Below, piece after piece: positions 55,830 to 64,000 of a stretch of 64,000 nucleotides of DNA. The stretch's first letter is position 1; every line of letters starts with the position of its first letter. The stretch is from Sarcocystis neurona (taxonomy: Eukaryota > Apicomplexa > Conoidasida > Eucoccidiorida > Sarcocystidae), in assembly GCA_000727475.1 (NCBI GenBank), contig KL647303.1, positions 1,825,843 to 1,889,842 on the forward strand, read 5' to 3'. The notes beneath the pieces are model-generated. The model saw nothing but the letters and a program-made list of their open reading frames with translations. It was not told where the DNA came from and ran no database searches. Both the position numbers and the translations under genes were made by a program.

Positions 55830-56480
55830 CGCTGTTGCAGCAGCAGCAGCAGGAGTGGGTGTAGGAGTACCTCACGGTAGATAGTGCTGAGCAGAAGCAG
55901 AGCAGCAGCAAGCACCCAGAGAAAGCATGTGGACCAGAACAGGAGGCCACAAGCAGCACGTAGGCTGCGTCCAGCTTCCTCCGCAGCAGCAGACAAGAAG
56001 CGGCAGTCTCCTCCCTGCAGAGCAGCAACAAACACAGCCGCGGCAGCAGCAGGCAATGCAGCAGCAGGTGCAGCAAGTGCAACAGCAGCAGGAGGAGCAA
56101 ATGCGGCAGCAGCCGCAGCAGCCACAGGAAATGCAGGGGCAGCAGCAGCAGGCAATGCAGCAGCGATGGGAGAGAACGGAGGCGCCGCAATAGAAGAAAC
56201 AGGGGAGCAGCGGCAGGAGAGGCGCACAGGAGCAGCAGGAGGAGATGCAGGAGCAGCAGCAGTGTGCAAGCACCGGAGGATGAGAGCCAGGAGGCGAAGG
56301 AGGAGCAGCAGATGCCAAGGCCGTAAAGCAACGGCGCACTTCGGCGATAAAGAAAAAAAAGCAGCTGCACCACGGGCACGCCTCCCTGAAAAGGCAGCAG
56401 CCGCATCTGGCAGAGTAGGACGTCGCTCTCAGGCAGCAGCTGCAGCACGAACGACTCTCAACAGCGGTACTGATAAAGCA
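55830..56480. repeat. CAG-rich tract
   Basis: Plus-strand CAG/GCA repeats. Frames give poly-Ala/Asn/Gly and poly-Gln on plus, poly-Leu/Cys on minus. The tract directly precedes the frame at 56,515. Coding is not demonstrated. Confidence 0.6.
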
Positions 56481-56514
56481 CGCAGCAGCAGCAGCCCTAA
56501 ATAAAGCGCCAGCC

Positions 56515-56997
56515 ATGGCCGTAACCAAATTTCACGTAGCAGCAGCAGCAGCCGCAGCCGAAGATGAAGCAGCAGGCGCAGCCAAAGATGCAGCGGCAGC
56601 AGCAGCGACCGTGCGAGACGCAGCAGCAGCAGTCAAAGATGTAGCAGGAGCTGCAGCCGAACATAAAGCAGCAGCAGCTGCGGCAGTCCAAGACGCAGCA
56701 GCAGCAGCAGTAGTCAAAGATGCAGCAGCAGGAGCAGTTACAGATGCAGCAGCAGCGGCATGGGAAGACGCAAAAGCAGCGCCAGCAGAGGATATAGCCG
56801 CAGCAGCAAGAGCGGTCGGAGATAGGGAGGCTTCTCATCAACCTGAAGAGGCGACGACAGCTGCCCTTTCTAGAGACCTGCAGCAGGCATACCGAGACAG
56901 ACTGCAACTGCCACTTCAACGCGCAGATATCGAGCGGCATCACGAGCTGCGGCCACAAGGACGACGCCCCACACTGCAACGCAGACGCGCCATTTGA
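56515..56997 (+). CDS. Candidate Ala/Asp/Lys-rich repeat protein
   Basis: ATG in context AGCCATGGC opens a 160-residue frame. Residues 1-105 repeat units like VKDAAAAV, VQDAAAAAV and AKDAAAAA with Asp, Lys, Glu or Arg every five to eight residues, recalling LEA-type amphipathic helices. A non-repeat Gln/Arg-rich helix follows (SRDLQQAYRDRLQLPLQRAD) with a stop at 56,997. The regular placement of charged codons in a GCA tract suggests selection, unlike the neighbouring pure repeats. A stress-protection role is speculative. It may instead be an exon of a longer plus-strand gene, or non-coding. Confidence 0.4.
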   Translation: MAVTKFHVAAAAAAAEDEAAGAAKDAAAAAATVRDAAAAVKDVAGAAAEHKAAAAAAVQDAAAAAVVKDAAAGAVTDAAAAAWEDAKAAPAEDIAAAARAVGDREASHQPEEATTAALSRDLQQAYRDRLQLPLQRADIERHHELRPQGRRPTLQRRRAI

Positions 56998-57099
56998 AGC
57001 AGTACCGGCAGCTCTACATTAGACAAGCAGCTGTCGAAGCAAAGAGGCTTCAGCTGTAGCAGCTTGCTTACGACCGCGAGCGACACAGAGCTACACATT

Positions 57100-58080
57100 T
57101 CTATACACACGTGTATTTGCTGTCACATATATATATATATATGCAACAGCAAATACATATCGACACAGAGCTACACACACATACACACACAGGTGTATGC
57201 ATATATACATGTGTAGCATATAATCCCACATACGCCCATATATTGCTGCAAGTAGATGCGTATTTAAGAAGCTTGTGTGTTCTCCCGTCTTCTACACCCA
57301 TCCTCCTGTACATGTCAACATATATATCTACGAAGCTGCCAGGTAATCCTTTCTTCTTTTGCTCCTCCTTCTCCATATATATATATATATACGGCAGCAG
57401 TTAACACTTAGTGGCGTACTTCGTACGCAGTCGTTGCACTTGTGAAACTCTCTTCTATACACTTTTCTGCTCGCTGTGAACGTGAAGGCAGACCTCTGTA
57501 GAAATATATGCACCTGTTCATACATTTGTTTGTAGGAGTGAAGGGTCCATATGAATATAGAGAGAATTAGTTAGACGTCCTTGCGTGAACAGATATATCT
57601 TGGTAGGCGGAAGGAAGTCTACGTATATGTGTCTGCGTGTCTCAGTGCGCATCCGCAGCCGTCCTCTTGAATACTTCTTTCATAGCAAGTTCACCATCTC
57701 CACACGAAGCAATGCCTCCACAAGTATATATATATATATATACACATCTATGTCTGATATACCTACATACGTCCATACATATATGCGCACATCTGTACAT
57801 ACATACATACATACAGATGCCCACACGCATACATACAGATATATGCATGCATATATACATATGTACAGACACACACGCACATATATATAGATAGACAGAT
57901 GCACCTCTCTGCATACGCCTAGGGATACGTCTACACGTACACACACACACACATACATGCATTTGCGTATATACATATATATATAACATACATACACACA
58001 CACGTTTACATCTATACATACGTACAAACAAGATTGCCTGACGCCCTCCTTATACACACATATATATCCACGTCGTCGAG
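57100..58080. repeat. TA/CA microsatellites
   Basis: CATATA, CACACA and TACA runs at 57,110-57,230, 57,370-57,395, 57,725-57,900 and 57,930-58,020. In minus sense this lies 3' of the 58,179 donor, as in the left coiled-coil gene. A unique part (57,400-57,720) shows no exon. Confidence 0.75.
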
Positions 58081-58178
58081 CCCACAGTTCCGCCGAGGGA
58101 GACTTGGAATCTGCGCGCACACAATGCTCCGTGCGGTCCCCTCTGTCTTCTTGCTGCTGCTTCGGCACGGCAGTTTAC

Positions 58179-58339
58179 CTGCAGCAGCAGCCGCTCCTGC
58201 TCCGACACCCGGTCAACAGCAGCGGTAACGCGGGCGCGGAAGGCAGCAGCAGCGCGCAGCGTCGAAGCAGCAGCAGCCAGGCGCTCGTGGACCCGTGCGT
58301 CCTCTGCGAGCAGTCTTCGCACGTACTGCAGTCCCTGGT
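58179..58339 (-). CDS. Coiled-coil exon (about 54 codons), right repeat-rich block
   Basis: Acceptor …GCTGTGTGTTTGCAG at 58,340 (phase 1) and donor CAG then GTAAAC (phase 0). It reads DQGLQYVRRLLAEDARVHER…DRVSEQERLLLQ, a clean heptad coil with Ala-rich centre. Probably the same gene as the 53-kb exons. Strand and style agree, but exons between them are not resolved. Confidence 0.55.
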
Positions 58340-58914
58340 CTGCAAACACACAGCAACAACATTCCCCGCCTCGAAACCCGTGGAAAGACACAGACACCAC
58401 ACAAAGACACGTCCACACGTACACAGCCTTCGCACACAAATATGGGTTAGTATGGATGTGCTGGGCCTTGCGTAGAGACAGACAGGGGCAGCGGCAAGGC
58501 TAGCGTCGGCGGGGCACGAGGCTGCCGTACATCCCCACACACAACAGGCCCACGTATAAACTGACAGCAGCACCTCGAGGCATTGTGCGTAGCATGCAGG
58601 CGTGGACCGATGGGAAGGTGCGTGCAGCCTTCTCCTGAGCCAGAGAGCGACCGGCCAGGAAGAGGAACGCGACCAGAGAAGCAGACAGCAGACGGACAGA
58701 CGCAGCAGAATCAAACAGAAGGAGGAGAACAGCAGAGACCCCGCGTTTCGCACCAACGCGCGTGTACACGTGTGTGCATGCGTCTCTGTAATAACTCCCT
58801 TCTGCATCCCCCAGCCCCGGGCCAGGCGGCGCGAGCAGATTATCGACACTCGCCTCGCACGCAGACCCGCAGAGAGAGACAGCAGCAGGCGCAGGAGGAG
58901 AAGACGAGCCGTCC

Positions 58915-59065
58915 TCACATATATGTGTATACACACGTTCGGAGACGCATTTCCACGCATACACACATATATTTATCCGTGCACACGATTACACACATAT
59001 GTGTACATATCTGCATGCATAGACGTCTCTTGACTTCGTCTTGTTGAAGCTCCTCGCGTAGAGAA
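58915..59065 (-). CDS. Possible short coiled-coil exon
   Basis: After …CTGTCTTTCTCTACGCGAG (about 59,060) the minus strand reads EELQQDEVKRRLCMQ before entering TA/CA microsatellite. The acceptor is pyrimidine-rich. No clear donor was found. Confidence 0.3.
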
Positions 59066-59791
59066 AGACAGGACAGGAAGAAGCAGCTGCTACAGCGCCG
59101 GCACGCGGCCACAGGGATGACGCAGCCCTCTCAGCTGCGTCCTCGCCTCTTCGTCGCCTGCTGCTGTGTCTGCGTCGGTGTAGCGCCCATCTCTGCTCAG
59201 GCCCGGGACAAACAGCTGCTGGGGTCTACCCGCCTACACACGCACGCAGCTCAAGACGCCGTCTGTCTCTCTCAATTGGGTCTACATATAGACGTGCCCA
59301 TATACATATACACATAAGGATACGCGCACGTATTCATGTGTAGCTTCATACATCTGTCGCCTGCTTATGTATACGTGCCCATATATATACATGTGTATGT
59401 GGTTATCTAGGTGTCTGCATGCGTCGCTCGAGACATCTGTCTCTCCTCTTTCTGTCTGAGTTTGTGTACGTGTCGCGGAGACGCACGCATGCGTCCGTGG
59501 GTGGGTCGGCAGTGCGCTGCGCTCTTTAAATGAAAAAGTGTCTGCCTGCCTCTACGGCGATTTCGACTGTGAAATGCGTCTTCTTGGGAGCGCGGGCCCA
59601 CTGCCGCGCGGCGTCGCACACGTGGGGTTCTGTCCAGGATCATCGTGTCCGCCCGCGCGCGCGCGCAGTCGCCAGCACCGCGCTTGCTCCTGCTGCTGTT
59701 GCTGGCTTTGTAGGGCTTCGCACCTCAATTTCTTCTCGATCCTATGCGCATGCAGCCACTTGCCTACGTACTTCCTGCGACCCAAACCCAC

Positions 59792-59883
59792 CGCAGGGCC
59801 GTCCTGAATCGCGTGCGTCGGCGATTCAGCTGCTCCCTGCTGCAGCATTCCTCTACGCTCTGCGTCTCTGTGTCTACTATCTC
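59792..59883 (-). CDS. Possible coiled-coil exon
   Basis: Acceptor …TTCTTCTCTGTCGCAAG (59,884), phase 0. It reads EIVDTETQSVEECCSREQLN then RRRTRFRTAL. Donor GTGGGT at 59,791 in phase 2. Charged and helical. Another minus frame over the same bases is also open, so this is tentative. Confidence 0.3.
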
Positions 59884-60019
59884 CTTGCGACAGAGAAGAA
59901 CAGACTGCGGCAGCTAAGTGTGCCGCAGACCCTATGGTCGCCCAGGACCACGCAGACACGCAGACTCGTGTCTACCTCTCGTGAGTGGGCCCTGTCGCAA
60001 GGCAAAAAAAGCACTCAAG

Positions 60020-60890
60020 TTTACGCTGTAGCCTCACTGCCGCTGTTGCTGCTGCGGCGTTCCCGTTGTTTCCCTGGCTTCTTTTGATGCCGCTGCTGCT
60101 CCTATCTCGCGTGTGCTGCCCTGGCTGGTGCTGCTGCTATCTTGCTTTCGCTCCCTAGGTTGCTGCTGCTGCTGCCGCTATCTTGCGTTTGCTGTTCTGG
60201 CTGCTGCTGCTGCTGCCATCTTGCGCTTGCTCCCTACGCTGCCGCTGCTGCCGCGGGTGTTGCTGCTCTGCGTCCGGCTCCGGCCGCCACTAAGTTGATG
60301 CAGCTTTACTGGGCTTGCTGCTGCTGACAGCGTGCGGCAGCTGCTACTCGTCGGGGGGCTGCTGCTCAGGTGGCTGCTGCAAATGAGTCGCTGCAGCAGA
60401 CGTGGTTGGACTGACGCTGCTGCTGCTGGTGCTTCTGCTGGACGGGGTCCTGCTGCTGATGCTACTGTGGGTCTCACAACCGCGGCTGGTGGACGTGCTG
60501 TTGCTGTTTCTACCGCTGCTGCTCCTGCTTGTGCTGCCACATACCGATTTTACGCGCGCTGTCGAAGACAAGCAGTAGCTGCTGCAGCTGGCGTGGCGGC
60601 AGCACGCTTCCGAAGCTGCGTGGGGCACAGAGGCAGCAGGAAGCACACGCAACAGCAGCAGGAAGAACAGGTGGCGGCAGCAGGAGGAACAGGCAGCAGC
60701 AGCAGGAATTACAGGCAGCCGCATCGGCAACAGTAACCTTCCCGCGTACATCCACCGCAGCAAAGAAGCAACACCACGACCATTGCTCCAGTGTACGCAC
60801 ACCTGCAGTCACGAGCAGCCGCAGTAGTCTGCCGTCTACGCTCCGCAGATGGAAGCAACAGCAATTTTAGAGCGACGTAACGACAGCCCC
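60020..60890. repeat. CTG/CAG tracts switching strand
   Basis: The plus strand is CTG-rich at 60,030-60,600 and CAG-rich at 60,610-60,720. Frames are Leu/Cys or Ala/Ser/Gln. No exon is supported. Confidence 0.65.
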
Positions 60891-61059
60891 TCTCCCCGCA
60901 TGCGCCGCTGTCACACCGGTCGTCTGCCCGTTGCCTCACCCCCGGCTGCTGTCGACTCCCTGCAGTGTACGTACACCGGAAGCCGAAAATTGAACCTGCT
61001 GCTCCCCTCAGATACGCGTCGGTAGCTATGCGCCGACGCGTAGACGCACGTGCGTCTTC

Positions 61060-61290
61060 ACGTGTACATCAATATACACGTATACGTTATATGTGTGTAA
61101 CCATGCATATACCTATACACATGCACACTCCTACGTGTACACCTACATACATAGATATCCACAGGCATATATATATATATACGTATGCATGTGTATATAC
61201 ATGGATATCACATATACGTGCACGTGTGAGTAAAATTAGGCACATGCATGTGGACACATGTGTATCCACATATACGTATATGTGTGTGCA
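61060..61290. repeat. TA/CA microsatellite
   Basis: TACACA/CATATA runs with (TA)n at 61,168-61,182. The flank to 61,620 is unique sequence in which I see no gene. Confidence 0.75.
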
Positions 61291-61957
61291 GATGCGTATA
61301 CGTAGGTACGGTCCAGTGAAGTTAAATAGAAGGAGGCACGCGGGTGGGGGACCAGCTGTGGCTGTGGGCAGCAACTGATGCGGAAAGTATGTTGCTGAGG
61401 AAAATGCCAGAGACAATGGGCGTTAGCGGATGTTGAGATACCTACGGAGACAGAGAGAGAGAGGTGGGCAGATCAGACAGAAAGGAGAGGAAAAGGAGAG
61501 AAAGTAGGTGAGAAAACTCTACAAGACGCAGCACATCTCTTCGTGGACGTGTGTGCATGCCGCACAGCTATGCAATACACACGTGGCAAAACTTTACGTA
61601 TCACGCGCCCCCCAGGTGCTGCAGCTGGAATGGTGCTGCCTGAGACGCTGCTGCTCGTGGACTATTTGCTGCCGCTGCAGCTGCTGCTGCGGACGCTGCT
61701 ATTGCTGGCGGCGTAGTCGGAGTAGGAGCAGTGATGCTTCCTCGCTGTGTCACACAGCAGCAGTGCTGAAGCTGCCTAAACAGCTGCTACTGCCGCTGCT
61801 ACTACACCGTCGGTGTGAGGCGGCTGCTGGTGCTCCTTCTTCTGCCGTTGTTGCTTGCCTAGCTGCTGCGGCTGCGGCGCTGTTTGGGTGACTCGCTTCT
61901 GCTGCGGCAGCTGCTCGAAGAGGAGGTCCTCGGGCGGTGCGGCAGCTGACGCTTCAC

Positions 61958-62089
61958 CGGACGCGGCAGGCGTGTCGCTGCTGCTGTGAACGCTGCAGCA
62001 CTCCTGTTCCTGCTGTTGCAGCACCGGGCATCAGCAGCTCCTGCTGCTGCTGCTGCACCAGTCGTTGTTCGTGTTCGCATGTTGGCGTG
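61958..62089 (-). CDS. Possible exon following the 62,706-62,223 exon
   Basis: An acceptor at 62,090 (…CAACAGCGGCAG) enters in phase 2, matching the donor at 62,222. It reads TPTCEHEQRLVQQQQQELLM…QQQRHACRV and reaches donor GTGAAG at 61,957, also phase 2. Gln-rich coil. CAG content makes chance agreement possible. Confidence 0.35.
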
Positions 62090-62222
62090 CTGCCGCTGTT
62101 GGAGCTGCTCCTCCCTACGAAGAATTGCTGCTGCTGCTTCTTCTTCGCAGACGGTGTGGGCTTCTTCTGTGCTCCCCCTGCTGGACCTGCTGCTGCTGCC
62201 AGACCACTTTTCTCGAGCTTAC

Positions 62223-62706
62223 TGGCTGAGAAGGACGTCGTCAGTAATGTCTTGGGAAATTAGGAAGCAGAGCCCGCGTCTCACGGGCAGGAAGTCAATC
62301 CTGTCCCTTTCTTTTTCTCTTCCGTCCTCTCGTGTTCTTCCCCTCTGCTGCACTGTTTCCTTGTTTTCCTTTGCCTGGCTGCGTGGGGACTGCGGCGCTG
62401 CTCCAGCAGTGGCAGGGGCACCGTCCTCCTGCTGCAGCTCCTCCAGCAGCAGCGCCAGGGCGCGTCGCCGCCGCGTGGTAGCAATGGCAGCACGCCGCTT
62501 TTCTCTGTGCTTGCACGCACCACCCCACAGCGGCGCAGCAGCACGAGGTACAGCCACTGCAGCAGCAGCAGCCTCTGCGTAGGCGTCAGCAGCCGACATT
62601 CCTTGTCCTTCTCTTTCTCCTCCTTCTTCTTCTCCAGCTGCCGCGTCCTTATCAGCAGCAGCCACACCCTCACCGTCAGCAGCAGAAAGCTGCTGCGGCC
62701 TGCTTC
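62223..62706 (-). CDS. Charged exon of a right-block gene
   Basis: Acceptor …CAGTTTTGTAG at 62,707 (phase 1). About 161 codons: an acidic part (ADKDAAAGEEEGGEREGQG), an Arg/Ala helix (ATTRRRRALALLLEELQQED) and an unusually unique C-terminal part (DRIDFLPVRRGLCFLISQDI then TDDVLLS). Donor GTAAGC at 62,222 in phase 2. If unspliced, it stops two codons later. The end of the exon looks like conserved globular sequence. Upstream exons are hidden in the (CAG)n at 62,900-63,350. Confidence 0.5.
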
Positions 62707-62939
62707 CTACAAAACTGCGACGGGATGGCGCTGCCGTCCTCGCGGCAACACCTGCTGCACCAGGTGCTCCTTCTTTACGAGGTGCTGATCGTCGCTGCGT
62801 CCTGCCGTTGCTGCTGCGAGTACTTCTGCTGCTGTCGTTGCTGCTTCTCCTTCGGGTGCTGCAGCGCTGGTGCGTGGGAAAACGCCGGGGCGGTCCTGCA
62901 GACGCTGCGCAAGCGGGAGGAAGAGCTGCTCCCCTGCAG

Positions 62940-63230
62940 CACCGGGACGCGCAGCAGCAGAAGTAGCAGCGGCAGATGCAGCAGCAGAAGCAGCAGCGGC
63001 GGACGTAGCAGCAGAAGCAGCGGCGGCAGAAGCAGCGGCGGCAGAAGCAGCAGCGGCAGAAGCAGCAGCGGCAGAAGCAGCAGCGGCAGAAGCAGCAGCG
63101 GCAGACGCAGCAGCGGCAGACGCAACAGCAGAAGGGCAGCACCGGCGGACATAGTAGCAATCGGAGAAGACGAAGCAGCAACAGCAGCAGAAGCAGCAGC
63201 GGCAGCAAGCAGAAGGGACGATTTGCTGGG
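62940..63230. repeat. (GCAGCGGCAGAAGCA)n compound repeat
   Basis: Units of GCAGCAGCGGCAGAA, 15-18 bp, repeated more than ten times at 62,950-63,125. It reads poly-Ala/Glu or poly-Ser/Gly-Arg on plus and poly-Ala/Ser or Cys-Arg on minus. Confidence 0.75.
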
Positions 63231-63529
63231 GAGCAACAAGAAACATGTGAAACGTTCGCCGCAGCACAAGACGAGAACTCCAGCAGCAACAACAGAAGCA
63301 AAACGCGTAGCAGAGCAGAAGCCCATCCGCAGGTTACGAGAATATCAGAAGAGACACACGAGGATGGCACCGCGAGAGTGCATGCATCTCTCCATGTAGC
63401 CAAAGATAATACGGGGAGAGAAGTATTCAGACAGCCACCAAATGCGTGTGCATGCACCCTCCACAAAGGTGGATAACTGCAGGCACAGGCACCTCAAGCG
63501 GTATAGGTACACGTACGTCTCTACACGTT

Positions 63530-63990
63530 AATCTTCACTATACACACATATATATATACATGTATATGTACACATATATATGTATATATACATATGTATA
63601 TATGTATTTGTATATGCATATTTGTATCTACTGTAGTGTGAATATACACTTGAACGACGAAATGGACCCACCGAATAAACGTTTCACTAAACCGCTGAAT
63701 ACGCCATACATATCTATACATATATATATATATATGTAGATACAGATACATATACATATGTAGATACAAATATATATATGTATACGTCCGAGAAGAAGTA
63801 GGAGCACGCGGTCATATAAATACTCATGCACACATACCCCACACATACACACATATACGTATACTACTAGGACGACATATACTTACAGGCACAGGAATCC
63901 AAGCGTCAAACTAAACGAAGGCGCACTGCTGCCTACACCAATATATATATATATATATGTGTGTAGAAAGAGAAAGCGATTCTTAGGTAG
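63530..63990. repeat. TA/TG microsatellites at the right end
   Basis: (TA)n and TATG runs at 63,540-63,615, 63,705-63,785 and 63,940-63,962. No gene seen. Confidence 0.8.
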
Positions 63991-64000
63991 ATAAGACAGA

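Noticed and set aside
1..64000. Telomere-type TTTAGGG arrays, LTR or reverse-transcriptase sequences, rRNA or tRNA genes
   Set aside because: I looked for them because repeat-rich Eimeria segments can contain some of these, but saw no array of TTTAGGG/CCCTAAA, no polymerase motifs and no cloverleaf I could defend by eye. A covariance-model scan would be needed to exclude tRNAs.

Overview
The window looks like a chromosome segment of a coccidian apicomplexan, most likely Eimeria (E. tenella or a close relative). Three things support this: very dense CAG/CTG trinucleotide repeats giving Gln, Ser, Ala and Leu runs in every frame; long (TA)n and (CA/TG)n microsatellites; and one recognisable gene, on the minus strand at 43,868-30,596, that reconstructs as the microneme adhesin MIC4 with 31 EGF-like modules. 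Genes contain introns, so raw open frames are a poor guide. I used splice junctions, phase agreement and protein character. Nothing here was checked by database search.

Layout. (1) 1 to about 22.45 kb is repeat-rich. Its best gene is on the minus strand: a start exon at 22,285-21,302, then small coiled-coil exons at 20,480-20,382, 17,466-17,407, 16,126-16,025, 14,309-14,055, 11,454-11,257 and from 9,015. All the junctions I could place are phase 0. Further minus-strand coding blocks lie at 6,971-5,349 and 2,397-1,640 and may be the same gene or its neighbours. (2) About 22.45-52.9 kb is a repeat-poor island with ordinary sequence complexity. It holds MIC4, a candidate five-exon plus-strand gene (24,317-27,641), a small candidate gene (29,029-29,573), and exon-like fragments of cysteine-containing proteins near 46.8-47.2 kb (plus) and 48.9-49.4 kb (minus). 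(3) About 52.9-64 kb is repeat-rich again, with minus-strand coiled-coil exons at 53,329, 53,105 and 58,339, further candidates at 59.8 and 62 kb, and a plus-strand Ala/Lys/Asp-rich frame at 56,515-56,997.

MIC4 as read here has nine exons and about 2,298 codons: a signal peptide, four exons carrying the N-terminal TSP-1 modules, 31 EGF-like modules, a Gly/Glu/Pro-rich region, six more TSP-1 modules, a Pro/Glu linker, a transmembrane helix with an Ile-Ala-Gly-Gly motif of the rhomboid-cleaved type, and an acidic tail with a near-terminal Trp. This is the design of a secreted, surface-displayed host-cell adhesin linked to the glideosome.

The most interesting structure not covered by ordinary annotation is the intron architecture of the coiled-coil gene. 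Introns repeatedly run, in coding sense, exon - donor - TA/TG microsatellite - (CTG)n tract - CTGCAG acceptor - exon, so the trinucleotide repeat itself appears to supply the polypyrimidine tract and the 3' splice site. The second is that EGF modules 11-25 of MIC4 form a five-module higher-order repeat in which two modules have lost the same pair of cysteines.
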